From Streptomyces vilmorinianum (lineage in GTDB: Bacteria; Actinomycetota; Actinomycetes; Streptomycetales; Streptomycetaceae): 64,000 bases of DNA. A program made the translations under genes and the position numbers. Of the stretch, positions 7,965 to 16,197 are shown in pieces. Location: the NCBI RefSeq assembly GCF_005517195.1, contig NZ_CP040244.1, forward strand, positions 7,148,001 through 7,212,000, read 5' to 3'. Each line of letters begins with the position of its first letter. The first letter of the stretch is position 1. The notes under the pieces were generated by a model, which saw only the letters and a program-made list of their open reading frames with translations, ran no database searches and was not told where the DNA came from.

Positions 7965-8531
7965 TCAGGGGCGCAGGCCGCTCAGCGTGACCTCGACGAG
8001 GCGGTGGACGGCGGCTTCGGAGGGCAGGCCGCCGGCGGCCGCGAGGGCGTGGAGGCAGTAGGCCGCCAGCTCGTCCGCGGAGACGTCCGTGCGGACGTCT
8101 CCGGTCTCGGCGGCCTCGGTGACCAGGTCACGGACGAGGTCCGTGAGGTGCTGCTGGATGGGGGCGAGGTGCTCGCCCCGGTGCACGAGGGCCGCGATCT
8201 CGCTGCCGCGCGGGCGCTTGTGGGTGATGAGTGCGTAGGCGTGCAGGACGGCCGCGAGCCGCTCTCCGGGGGTGTCCGCCTGGTCGCGGACGTGGGCGAG
8301 GCGTTCGAGGTGGGCGCCGACGTGGCGTTCGTGCCAGGCGACCAGGATCGACTCGACGTCCGGGAAGTACTTGTACAGCGTCGCGCGCCCGATGCCGGTC
8401 TCCTTGGCGATCTGCGACATCGTCACCGACGCGAGTCCGTGCTCGGCCACCAGCGCCGCGGTGGTCTCCAGGGTCGCGTCGCGCACCGCGCGGCGGTGCG
8501 CGTCGATCGTCTCGTTCCACAGCTTCGGCAC
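7965..8531 (-). CDS. TetR-family transcriptional repressor
   Basis: A 188-residue regulator with an N-terminal TetR HTH (TMSQIAKETGIGRATLYKYF) and a helical ligand domain. The GTG at 8531 starts the conserved part; longer frames run into the divergent promoter. It faces the DUF2218 gene across about 75 nt, and a perfect GAGACA-N3-TGTCTC palindrome lies inside that gene's promoter, so local repression is likely. The inducing ligand is unknown. Confidence 0.85.
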   Translation of the reverse strand: MPKLWNETIDAHRRAVRDATLETTAALVAEHGLASVTMSQIAKETGIGRATLYKYFPDVESILVAWHERHVGAHLERLAHVRDQADTPGERLAAVLHAYALITHKRPRGSEIAALVHRGEHLAPIQQHLTDLVRDLVTEAAETGDVRTDVSADELAAYCLHALAAAGGLPSEAAVHRLVEVTLSGLRP

Positions 8532-8571
8532 GTTGCCAGGATACGCAGCGGCGCGACCGCGACACGATGAC

Positions 8572-8598
8572 TTGACGGAGACAATGTGTCTCGATAAA
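8572..8598 (+). promoter_or_regulatory. Promoter of DUF2218 gene with embedded TetR operator
   Basis: A -35-like TTGACG (8572-8577) and a -10-like GATAAA (8593-8598) enclose GAGACAATGTGTCTC (8578-8592), a perfect 6-bp-arm palindrome. Binding there would directly block RNA polymerase, typical of TetR autoregulatory regions. Confidence 0.65.
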
Positions 8599-8607
8599 GC
8601 TGTCGAC

Positions 8608-9276
8608 ATGCCCACCGCCGAAGCACGCATCCCGACCGGCCGCGCGAGCCGCTACCTCGTCCAGCTCTGCCGGCACGCCGGTCACATGAGCGGCGGCCCG
8701 CGGCAGCACATGACGCACCACAGGGCGCCCGAGATCCGGCACGTCGACTGGTCCGACACCGAGGGGACCGTCCGGTTCGCCGACGGCCGGTGGACCCTGA
8801 AGGCCACCCCGGACACCCTCACGCTCCACGTCGAGGCGGACGACGAGGACACCTTGCGGAGGCTCCAGGACGGCATCGCCGGGCGCATCGAGAAGATCGG
8901 CCGGCGCGAGGGGCTGACCGTGACCTGGCACCACGCCACCCCGGAATCCGTCGACGCCTCCGACTCACCCTCACCCGCCCCCTGCCGCGGCCGAGGCCGC
9001 GGCCGGGGCCGAGGCCGGGGCCGCGGCCGCGGCAGGACGGTCGTCCTGGCGGCAGCCGTGGTGCTGATCGTCGCCCTGCACCTGGGGCTCGGCGGGGCCG
9101 CCCTGGCCTCCCTCTCATGGACGGGCTGGACCGTCGGCGCCGTCCTGCTCGCCGTCCTGCTGAAGGTCGCTGTCGGTCATCTCGTCGTCCGCCGGGCCCG
9201 AGCCCACACCCTTCAGCGGCACGCCGCCACGGGCGTCACGCTGAGCACACCCGCGAGCGGCACGTCCACGGACTGA
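8608..9276 (+). CDS. DUF2218 domain protein with C-terminal membrane segments
   Basis: A 222-residue protein. Residues 1-110 match the DUF2218 layout (RIPTGRASRYLVQLCRHAGH at the start, then a WTLKA strand), a small alpha/beta domain often found beside siderophore or TetR genes. An unusual linker of eight Arg-Gly dipeptides (8986-9036), encoded by a near-perfect GGC-CGN repeat, leads to two hydrophobic helices. The usual DUF2218 protein is about 100 residues, so the membrane tail is an extension. The ATG at 8608 is just downstream of the TetR-controlled promoter. The 3' end overlaps the convergent gene at 9213 by 64 nt. Confidence 0.75.
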   Translation: MPTAEARIPTGRASRYLVQLCRHAGHMSGGPRQHMTHHRAPEIRHVDWSDTEGTVRFADGRWTLKATPDTLTLHVEADDEDTLRRLQDGIAGRIEKIGRREGLTVTWHHATPESVDASDSPSPAPCRGRGRGRGRGRGRGRGRTVVLAAAVVLIVALHLGLGGAALASLSWTGWTVGAVLLAVLLKVAVGHLVVRRARAHTLQRHAATGVTLSTPASGTSTD

Positions 9277-9743
9277 CCCGACGCGCGCAGCCGGACCGCG
9301 CCCTCGGTGCCGGGCCGCAGCGCCCCGCACCAGGTGCCCGACGAGGTGGCGACCTCCACCAGCCCGGCGGACCGCCCGGACTCCTGCTCCGGCTCCGGCC
9401 ACCAGGCGGCCGTGGCGGCGGCCGCCGTCAGGGCCACGGCGACGAAGGTGAGCCCGATGCCCACCCGTAGCCGCCGCGCGGCCGCCGCGTCACCGTCCGT
9501 CCCCGGGGCACCGAACAGCGGCCAGGCGGTTCGCGCCACCAGATAGGTCGCCGCACAGGCGACGGCCAGCGCGAGCAGGACGAGCACGCCCGCCACCGCC
9601 TCCACGGTCCTCGGGGCCGACGTCCCGCCCCCGCTCTTGAGCGCCCCGCACAGCCCCACGAACCCCAGCACGGCCAGCTGCAGGGTCAGCCACCCGCGCG
9701 CCGACGCCTGAAGTCCACCACCGCCTGAGCCGTCACCGTTCAT
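9213..9743 (-). CDS. Small membrane protein of unknown function
   Basis: A 176-residue protein starting at ATG 9743. Three hydrophobic stretches are visible: LQLAVLGFVGLC, a long Val/Leu/Ala segment near residue 55, and VGIGLTFVAVALTAAAA. A short polar beta-rich tail follows with two Cys (TWCGAL, AACR). No family was recognised. Its 3' end is convergent with and overlaps the DUF2218 gene; it is divergent from the FAD oxidase. Confidence 0.6.
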   Translation of the reverse strand: MNGDGSGGGGLQASARGWLTLQLAVLGFVGLCGALKSGGGTSAPRTVEAVAGVLVLLALAVACAATYLVARTAWPLFGAPGTDGDAAAARRLRVGIGLTFVAVALTAAAATAAWWPEPEQESGRSAGLVEVATSSGTWCGALRPGTEGAVRLRASGQSVDVPLAGVLSVTPVAACR

Positions 9744-9857
9744 TCCGTCAGCATGCGGGACGGACGGCAGGGTACGCGGGCACGACGCGCGCGGGCGCCC
9801 CGTCGGGAGGAGACTGAAGACGTGGCGCGGTCGGTGACCGGGGGGCGAGGAGCTCCC

Positions 9858-11252
9858 ATGGACGTCACTGCACTGGACACCCTGCGCGAGACGCTGCGCG
9901 GCGAGGTCGTCGGACCGCAGGACGGGGACGCCTACGACGACGCCCGCGCGGTCTACAACGCGATGATCGACCGTCGGCCCGCCGCGGTCGCGCGCTGCGC
10001 GGACGTCACGGACGTCAGAGCGGCGCTGAGGTTCGCCCGCGAGAACGAGCTGGACATCGCCGTACGCGGCGGTGGCCACAGCGGTGGCGGGCTCTGCGTC
10101 GCCGACGACGCCCTGACCGTCGATCTCTCACGCATGCGCTGGGTACGGGTCGACCCCGAGGCCCGAACCGCGCAGGTCGGCGGCGGGTCACAGCTCGGGG
10201 ACCTCGATCACGAGGCGCACGGCTTCGGCCTGGCCACCCCCGCCGGGGTCATGTCGACCACGGGCGTGGGCGGGCTCACGCTCGGCGGCGGGCACGGGTA
10301 TCTGACCCGCGCCCACGGGCTGACCATCGACAACCTGCTCGCCGCGGACGTGGTGCTCGCCGACGGCTCGCTCGTCACGGCGTCGGCCGACGAGCACCCC
10401 GAGCTGTTCTGGGCACTGCGGGGCGGCGGCGGCAACTTCGGGGTGGTCACCTCGTTCACGTACCGACTGCATCCGGTGGACACCGTCGGTCTGGGCGTGA
10501 CCGTGTGGGACCCCGAGCACATCGGTGACGTCCTGCGCTGGTACCGGGAGTTCCTGCCGTCCGCGCCACCGGAGCTGTACGGCTTCTTCGCGACACTCGT
10601 CATCGCCCCCGAGCCGCCGTTCCCCGAGGAGCTGTACGGGCGGAAGATGTGCGGCGTGGTGTGGTGCTACTCCGGCAAGGCGGACGACGTCCGGCTCGCG
10701 GAGGTCTTCGCCCCGGTGAACGCGCCGGCGCGGCCGGCCTTCCACTTCGCGACGCCGATCCCGTACCCGGCACAGCAGGCGATGTTCGACCACCTGATCC
10801 CGAAGGGTCTGCAGTGGTACTGGCGCGGTGACTTCTTCGACCGAATCGCGGACGAATCGATCGACGTGCACGCGACGTACCTGGAGAACATCCCCACCGA
10901 GCTGTCGACGATGCACCTCTACCCGGTCGACGGCGCCGCGCACCAGGCGGGCCCCATGGACACGGCCTGGGCGTACCGGGACGCCGTCTGGTCCGGGGTG
11001 ATCGGCGGGATCAGCCCCGATCCGGCCGACGCGGAGCGGATCCGCCAGTGGTGCGTGGAGTACTGGGAGGAGCTGCACCCGCACTCGATGGGCGGCGCGT
11101 ACGTCAACTTCCTCGGCGCGGGCGAGAGCGAGGAGCGGGTCAAGGCCACGTATCGGGGCCACTACGACCGGCTGGCGCTGATCAAGCGCACGTACGACCC
11201 CGACAACGTCTTCCACCACACCCAGAACATCGCCCCCGCGCCGGAGGGTTAG
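9858..11252 (+). CDS. FAD-linked (berberine-bridge-type) oxidase
   Basis: A 464-residue BBE-like oxidase. The FAD-binding type 4 domain is at about residues 35-205 with RGGGHSGGG, whose His is the usual 8-alpha-histidyl FAD attachment. GVGGLTLGGGHGYL follows. The C-terminal BBE signature is YDPDNVFHHTQNI. The second (6-S-cysteinyl) attachment Cys of bicovalent members is replaced (VMSTT), suggesting a single covalent link. Such enzymes oxidise alcohols, sugars or cyclise secondary metabolites. The ATG at 9858 has a GAGGAG site. It is monocistronic; the substrate cannot be read from the sequence. Confidence 0.9.
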   Translation: MDVTALDTLRETLRGEVVGPQDGDAYDDARAVYNAMIDRRPAAVARCADVTDVRAALRFARENELDIAVRGGGHSGGGLCVADDALTVDLSRMRWVRVDPEARTAQVGGGSQLGDLDHEAHGFGLATPAGVMSTTGVGGLTLGGGHGYLTRAHGLTIDNLLAADVVLADGSLVTASADEHPELFWALRGGGGNFGVVTSFTYRLHPVDTVGLGVTVWDPEHIGDVLRWYREFLPSAPPELYGFFATLVIAPEPPFPEELYGRKMCGVVWCYSGKADDVRLAEVFAPVNAPARPAFHFATPIPYPAQQAMFDHLIPKGLQWYWRGDFFDRIADESIDVHATYLENIPTELSTMHLYPVDGAAHQAGPMDTAWAYRDAVWSGVIGGISPDPADAERIRQWCVEYWEELHPHSMGGAYVNFLGAGESEERVKATYRGHYDRLALIKRTYDPDNVFHHTQNIAPAPEG

Positions 11253-11533
11253 GCGACCGGCGCTGACCATGGCGGCGGCGATCAGCGCGGACGACCGGCG
11301 CCCCCGGCCGGATCGGGTGGCACGTGGGACCGTGGCCTTCTGCCCGCCGGCGGAGTCGGAGCTGATGCTCGGCCTGCGGGTCGAACGCGACTACGAACCG
11401 CTCTTCACCATGCTCAGCCAGAGCTTCGGCCGCGTCCCCGCACGGGACGGCCCCTGGCCGAAGATCAGCGCGGTACAGCGGGATCTGGTCGCGATCGGTC
11501 ACCATCGCGGGCCGTCGCCTGCTTCTCGATCAG
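11253..11533. other. Gap without a confident gene
   Basis: Both strands have open frames of about 100 codons here (plus 11269-11577, minus 11182-11505), as GC-rich DNA allows. Neither has a recognisable domain or ribosome site. A decayed regulatory-gene remnant is possible. Confidence 0.35.
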
Positions 11534-12184
11534 CTAGGCACCCGCGCCGAGGAGTTCGTGGAGCACGGCGCGGGTGAGCCAGGCGCGGTAGCGGTCCGGG
11601 GGCCAGCCGCGGTGGCGGCGCAGGAGCTGGTGCATGTGGGGGGAGGCCAGCGCGTAGAGGATGTCGGCGGCGTCCGCCGCGTCCAGGCCGGGGCGGAGCG
11701 CGGAGCGGGCGGCCAGAGCCGTGGTGAGGGAGAGATGGACTCCGTGGGTGGCGGCGGCGCCGGCCTCCGTCGCGGCCCGCATGTCCGGGTCGGCTCCGGC
11801 CGCCTCCACGCTGACCATGATCAGGTCGCCGGCGCGGTCCAGGAGATCGGCGGCGTACACGACCATGGCGGTGACCGCTTCCGCCGGATCACCCTCCTCC
11901 CGCAGGGCCCGGATCTCGGGCCGGTCGGCGACGGCGACCGCGTCCTCGTTGCCGACGGTCGCGACACCGAGCGTGTGGCCGAACAGCTCGACCTTGGTCG
12001 GGAAGACGTCGTACAAGGTCCGCTCCCCCACTCCCGCCTCCGCCGCGACCTCCTTCATCCGCGTCCCCGTGTACCCCTTCTCCACGAACAGCCGCGCGGC
12101 CGCCTCCCGTATACGGGCGCGGGTCCGCGCCGCCGATTCCGCCCGCTTCGACGACCTGTACCGCCTCTTGACGTCCTCGCCCAT
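11534..12184 (-). CDS. TetR-family regulator divergent from a VOC enzyme
   Basis: A 216-residue TetR protein: basic N-terminus, then HTH (RMKEVAAEAGVGERTLYDVF), then an acidic helical ligand domain. The ATG at 12184 has no Shine-Dalgarno, and a TACACT box sits about 8-13 nt upstream, so a leaderless transcript is plausible. Divergent placement suggests control of itself and of the glyoxalase-family gene at 12257. Confidence 0.85.
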   Translation of the reverse strand: MGEDVKRRYRSSKRAESAARTRARIREAAARLFVEKGYTGTRMKEVAAEAGVGERTLYDVFPTKVELFGHTLGVATVGNEDAVAVADRPEIRALREEGDPAEAVTAMVVYAADLLDRAGDLIMVSVEAAGADPDMRAATEAGAAATHGVHLSLTTALAARSALRPGLDAADAADILYALASPHMHQLLRRHRGWPPDRYRAWLTRAVLHELLGAGA

Positions 12185-12256
12185 GAGGAGGAGTGTAAGA
12201 GAAATTAACCGCAGTCGCACTGTGGTGAAATCGGCGGCATCGAGGAGGCGCTCACC

Positions 12257-12718
12257 ATGCCGGAACTCGCCGGAATCCACCATGTGAAGATCCCCGTCAC
12301 CGAACTCCCTCGGGCCGTGGAGTGGTACGGCCGCGTGTTCGGGTTCAAGCCCGTGATCGAGTTCCCGGATGCGGACGGCACCGTGCGCGGGGTCGCGGGC
12401 GAGATGCCGGGCCTCGGCACCACCCTGGTCGGCTTCCGTGAGAACGCCGAGGCGGCCCGAGGCTGCCAGGGCTTCGACCCGGTCGGCTTCGCCCTCCAGG
12501 ACCGCGAGGACGTGGTCGCCTGGGCGGCGCACCTCGACGCACTGGAGATTCCGCACTCGCCCGTCATCGAGGCGTCCATCGGCTGGCTGCTGGTCTTCAA
12601 CGACCCCGACGGACTCGAACTCCACCTCTACACATGGGCCGCGCACGGCGTGGACCACTCGTCGCGCCCCGGCTACGGCCGCCTGATCAGCTCACCAGGT
12701 GCACCGCCAGGCCTGTGA
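12257..12718 (+). CDS. VOC (glyoxalase/bleomycin-resistance) family protein
   Basis: A 153-residue single VOC module pair: it opens with IHHVKIPVTELPRAVEWYGR and ends with the classic FNDPDGLELHLY strand. His in HHVKIP and Glu in LELHLY occupy metal-ligand positions, consistent with a metal-dependent lyase/dioxygenase or a drug-binding protein. The ATG has a GAGGAGG site. The 3' end overlaps the convergent LysE gene by 32 nt. Confidence 0.8.
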   Translation: MPELAGIHHVKIPVTELPRAVEWYGRVFGFKPVIEFPDADGTVRGVAGEMPGLGTTLVGFRENAEAARGCQGFDPVGFALQDREDVVAWAAHLDALEIPHSPVIEASIGWLLVFNDPDGLELHLYTWAAHGVDHSSRPGYGRLISSPGAPPGL

Positions 12719-13313
12719 TCAGCGCGCTCGACGCGAGCGCCGTCGCGAGCCGGCCGCGCGGACCCGTCAGGCCCCGGCCGAGGAGCGCGCCCCCTGAGGC
12801 CAGGAAGAGCTGCCAGCTGGCGGAGGCCGCCAGGGCCGCCGCGACGAAGGCCGTCCGGTCGAGCGGGGTGGCCGGGCCGGACGGGCCGGTGGCCAGGATC
12901 AGGGCCGCGAAGTAGATCACGGTCATGGGGTTCAGGATCGTGATGCCCAGGAACGTGAGGTAGGCGCGGAAGGGGCCGAGCGGGCCGTCACCGTCGTCAC
13001 GCGACGTCAGGTTCCGTACGCGATAGGCCTGTACCGCCGTCCACGCCGAGCGGACCGCCAGGCCCACGAGGACCACCGCCGAGACCCAGCGCAGCGGGAC
13101 CATGAACGGGGCGAGGAGCGGCACAAGGGCCGAGCCGCCGAGGACGGCCACCAGGGCGTACACGCCGTCCGCCGTCGCGACCCCGAGGGCCGCGCCCGCT
13201 CCCGTACGCCAGCTCGTGCGCGCCGTGACCGCCACCAGGTAGGCGCCGACCGCGCCGACCGGGATCGCGATGCCGTAACCGGCCAGCAGGCCGGCCACCA
13301 CCGCGGCCGTCAC
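12687..13313 (-). CDS. LysE-family exporter
   Basis: A 208-residue membrane protein with six hydrophobic segments. It opens with a GIAIPVGAVGAYLV core (the LysE/RhtB PGP-like region) and carries a FLGITILNPMTVIYF motif, the family's NP signature. It should export a small amino acid or related molecule. The GTG start overlaps the DUF2087 stop (GTGA). It closes the run of minus-strand genes that includes the methyl-cycle operon, so it may export the product or an amino-acid by-product. Confidence 0.8.
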   Translation of the reverse strand: MTAAVVAGLLAGYGIAIPVGAVGAYLVAVTARTSWRTGAGAALGVATADGVYALVAVLGGSALVPLLAPFMVPLRWVSAVVLVGLAVRSAWTAVQAYRVRNLTSRDDGDGPLGPFRAYLTFLGITILNPMTVIYFAALILATGPSGPATPLDRTAFVAAALAASASWQLFLASGGALLGRGLTGPRGRLATALASSALITGLAVHLVS

Positions 13314-13621
13314 GCGACGGACGGGATCGCGCCTCCGGGGGAGCCGGGCTGCTGCTGTCGGCGGTAGCTCGCGCCGTCCTTCGTCCGGGCCAGGCGGCCG
13401 TCGGTCACGAGGTAGCGGCGCAGGGCCGGGAAGTCCTCGTGGACGCTGAGCAGCGCTTCGTTGACCTCGCGCTCGCTGTAGGAGCGGTCCGGCTCGAAGA
13501 GCGTCTCGGCCAGATGGGCGAGGAGCTGGGCACGGCGCGGGGCCCGTCGCGGGATCGCCTTCAGGCGTCCTTCGGCGGAGAACAGGTCCGCCACGGGGCC
13601 GGGCATCGGATGGGAGGTCAT
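13310..13621 (-). CDS. DUF2087 domain protein
   Basis: A 103-residue protein of the DUF2087 type: a winged-helix-like core, LLAHLAETLFEPDRSYSERE, then VNEALLSVHEDFPALRRYLV and an RTKDGASYRR end. It is usually a small stand-alone domain or the tail of ArsR/MerR regulators. It is coupled to the downstream LysE exporter by a 4-nt overlap. Function unknown, possibly DNA-binding. Confidence 0.75.
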   Translation of the reverse strand: MTSHPMPGPVADLFSAEGRLKAIPRRAPRRAQLLAHLAETLFEPDRSYSEREVNEALLSVHEDFPALRRYLVTDGRLARTKDGASYRRQQQPGSPGGAIPSVA

Positions 13622-13678
13622 GCGCGGAAGCGTGGCGCGCCCGGCCTCGAACCCGCAACGAGTTTTCCGGGGCGACCG

Positions 13679-13957
13679 TCAGCGCGTGTCCACGTGCACC
13701 GCTTCGTAGATCTTCGGCTGGACGCTCCGGGGGAATCCGGCCTCCTCGAAGATGGGCGTCGCCTTCTCCACGAACTTCTCGAACGCCTCCCCCGACTCCC
13801 AGAGGTCCACCACGAGCCAGCCGTTGTCCCCCGGGGCGCCCGCGTGGGAGATGAAGCCGTCGGCCTGCCACCACGGGGCGGAGTGGATCTTCCTCCAGCT
13901 CTCCTCGTACTGCTCCTTCGTGACGCCCGGCATTTCGATGACGACGATGATCGCCAT
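13679..13957 (-). CDS. Small dimeric alpha/beta-barrel (ABM-like) protein
   Basis: A 92-residue protein: MAIIVVIEMPGVTKEQYEES, a central DGFISHAGAP, and WLVVDLWESGEAFEKFV. This is the pattern of ferredoxin-like antibiotic-biosynthesis-monooxygenase or stress-responsive A/B-barrel domains. The ATG at 13957 has a GAGCAGG site. It lies in the same strand run as the methyl-cycle operon. Catalysis is uncertain, since many such proteins only bind small molecules. Confidence 0.65.
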   Translation of the reverse strand: MAIIVVIEMPGVTKEQYEESWRKIHSAPWWQADGFISHAGAPGDNGWLVVDLWESGEAFEKFVEKATPIFEEAGFPRSVQPKIYEAVHVDTR

Positions 13958-14069
13958 GGTGGTACCTGCTCTCTGATCCGCGGGGACGGGGATGCGGTAC
14001 CCCTCAGTCGAACAGCGGCGGAGGAGCACCGCACCGCGACCGCGGCCAACCGGACGACGTCCCCACCCC

Positions 14070-14735
14070 TCAGCGGTAGATGAGCAGTTCCTGTTCCGTC
14101 GCGCCCGTCAGTGCGTAGCGGGTGCGGACCAGCGGGCGGCCCGCGTAGAGACGGATCAGGGTCGCCGCGTCGCCCTCGTACCGGGCCGGCGGGCGGCCCT
14201 CGATCGCGTTCCCGAGGTCCACGGGCGCGGGGCGGCCGTCCAGGACGCCCACCAGCCGGGGGGTGTCCCGTCTGCGGCTGGTGACCTCCAGGAGCGGGAG
14301 GGCGAGCTCCAGGCTCGCCCCGCAGTACGCGCCGGGTTCGCCGAAGGCCTCCCGTACGTCTCCGGCGTGGACCCACTCCCCCAGCGCGACGGCGTCCAGC
14401 GTGCCGTCGTCCGTCTCCGCGATCACCGGGCCGGCCTCCGAGAAGCCGCGCTCCAGCTCGTCGAGGATCCGGCCGAGCGGCCAGGACTCCCGCTCGGCGA
14501 CGTCGGCCGCGTTGGCCTCGGGCAGGAAGACGCCCTCCTCCAGGCGGCCTTCGACGATCCGGACGAGGGCCGCCGCGCAGTGGGCGAGCACCTGCCGGGC
14601 CGTCCAGCCCGGGCAGGCGGTGCGCAGCTCGAAGGAGGCCTCCGGGGTGCGGCGCAGCAGGGGCATCAGCGCGTCCCGTTCCGTCCGCAGCAGCCGGTCC
14701 GGGAGCCACGGGTCACGCGGGTCGGCGGCACACAT
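14070..14735 (-). CDS. Maleylpyruvate-isomerase-family (DinB-like) mycothiol-dependent protein
   Basis: A 221-residue DinB-fold protein. The N-terminal helix contains LRTACPGWTARQVLAHC, the usual WTVRDLVAH-type metal/thiol-binding segment, and a second motif is GEWVHAGDVREAFG with the HxxD ligands. Members use mycothiol as cofactor for isomerisation or thiol transfer. The start ATG overlaps the ahcY stop by one base, so it is translated with the methyl-cycle genes. It could detoxify an electrophilic intermediate or take part in sulfur/thiol handling in the pathway. Confidence 0.8.
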   Translation of the reverse strand: MCAADPRDPWLPDRLLRTERDALMPLLRRTPEASFELRTACPGWTARQVLAHCAAALVRIVEGRLEEGVFLPEANAADVAERESWPLGRILDELERGFSEAGPVIAETDDGTLDAVALGEWVHAGDVREAFGEPGAYCGASLELALPLLEVTSRRRDTPRLVGVLDGRPAPVDLGNAIEGRPPARYEGDAATLIRLYAGRPLVRTRYALTGATEQELLIYR

Positions 14736-16147
14736 CAGTAGCGGTAGTGGTCCGGCTTGTACGGACCCTCGACGTCGACGCCGATGTACGCCGCCTGCTC
14801 GGGACGCAGGGTCGTGAGCTTCACACCCAGCGCGTCGAGGTGGAGACGGGCGACCTTCTCGTCCAGGTGCTTGGGCAGCACGTACACATCGGTCGGGTAC
14901 TGCTCCGGCTTGGTGAACAGCTCGATCTGGGCCAGGGTCTGGTCCGCGAACGAGTTCGACATCACGAAGGACGGATGCCCCGTCGCATTGCCCAGGTTCA
15001 GCAGCCGGCCCTCCGACAGCACGATGACCACCTTGCCGTCGGCGAAGGTCCAGGTGTGCACCTGCGGCTTCACCTCGTCCTTCACGACCCCCGGGATCCG
15101 CGCCAGGCCCGCCATGTCGATCTCGTTGTCGAAGTGACCGATGTTCCCCACGATCGCCTGGTGCTTCATCCTGGCGATGTCCGACGCCATGATGATGTCC
15201 TTGTTCCCGGTCGTCGTGATGAAGATATCGGCCGTCTCCACGACATCGTCCAGCGTCGCGACCTGGTAGCCGTCCATCGCCGCCTGCAGCGCACAGATCG
15301 GGTCGATCTCGGTGACGATCACACGCGCGCCCTGGCCACGCAGCGACTCCGCACAGCCCTTGCCGACATCGCCGTACCCGAACACGACCGCCGTCTTCCC
15401 ACCGATCAGGACGTCCGTGGCACGGTTGATGCCGTCGATCAACGAGTGACGGCAGCCGTACTTGTTGTCGAACTTCGACTTCGTCACGGCGTCGTTCACA
15501 TTGATCGCCGGGAACAGCAGCCCGCCCTCGCGGTGCATCTCGTACAGGCGGTGGACACCGGTCGTGGTCTCCTCCGTCACGCCCCGGATCTCGGACGCGA
15601 GCGCGGACCAGTCGAGCGTCGTCCTCGCCAACAGCTCCAGGATCACGCGGTGTTCGTCGTTGTCGGCCGTCGACGGGTCCGGCACCTCGCCGGCCTTCTG
15701 GTACTCCACGCCTTTGTGGACCAGGAGCGTGGCGTCACCGCCGTCGTCCAGGATCATGTTCGGGCCGCCGGTGGGCGTGTTCGGCCAGGTCAGCGCCTGC
15801 TCCGTGCACCACCAGTACTCCTCCAGGGTCTCGCCCTTCCAGGCGAAGACCGGAATGCCTGCGGCGGCGATCGCGGCGGCCGCGTGGTCCTGCGTCGAGT
15901 AGATGTTGCAGGACACCCAGCGCACCTGGGCGCCCAGCGCGACCAGCGTCTCGATGAGGACGGCGGTCTGCACCGTCATGTGCAGCGAGCCCGTGATCCG
16001 GGCGCCGGCCAGCGGCTGGGCGGCGGCGTACTCGCGGCGGATCGCCATCAGGCCGGGCATCTCGTGCTCGGCGAGGGTGATCTCCTTGCGGCCGAACTCC
16101 GCGAGCGAGAGGTCGGCGACCTTGAAGTCCGTGAATTCAGCGGACAC
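14735..16147 (-). CDS. ahcY: S-adenosylhomocysteine hydrolase
   Basis: A 470-residue AdoHcyase that splits S-adenosylhomocysteine into adenosine and homocysteine, relieving product inhibition of methyltransferases. Visible are the NAD-binding VVFGYGDVGKGCAESL loop, the DNKYGCRHSLIDGI segment with the catalytic Lys/Asp neighbourhood, and the C-terminal KPDHYRY end. Length is normal for bacterial enzymes. The GTG at 16147 has AAGGAG 5 nt upstream. It lies 50 nt downstream of metH in the same operon. Housekeeping copies normally sit elsewhere in Streptomyces, so this is probably a dedicated or second copy. Confidence 0.95.
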   Translation of the reverse strand: MSAEFTDFKVADLSLAEFGRKEITLAEHEMPGLMAIRREYAAAQPLAGARITGSLHMTVQTAVLIETLVALGAQVRWVSCNIYSTQDHAAAAIAAAGIPVFAWKGETLEEYWWCTEQALTWPNTPTGGPNMILDDGGDATLLVHKGVEYQKAGEVPDPSTADNDEHRVILELLARTTLDWSALASEIRGVTEETTTGVHRLYEMHREGGLLFPAINVNDAVTKSKFDNKYGCRHSLIDGINRATDVLIGGKTAVVFGYGDVGKGCAESLRGQGARVIVTEIDPICALQAAMDGYQVATLDDVVETADIFITTTGNKDIIMASDIARMKHQAIVGNIGHFDNEIDMAGLARIPGVVKDEVKPQVHTWTFADGKVVIVLSEGRLLNLGNATGHPSFVMSNSFADQTLAQIELFTKPEQYPTDVYVLPKHLDEKVARLHLDALGVKLTTLRPEQAAYIGVDVEGPYKPDHYRY

Positions 16148-16197
16148 TGAGACTCCTTGAGTTCTGGATCGTGCGATGCATGTCGAGGGCGCCCGCG

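Noticed and set aside
8983..9036. Short GC-rich repeats as a CRISPR array
   Set aside because: Repeats are continuous, in frame, and encode Arg-Gly; there are no spacers.
11269..11577. Short plus-strand frame with VERDYEPLFTMLSQSFG
   Set aside because: No family, no ribosome site, and it runs into the 3' end of a TetR gene; kept only as an unexplained gap.
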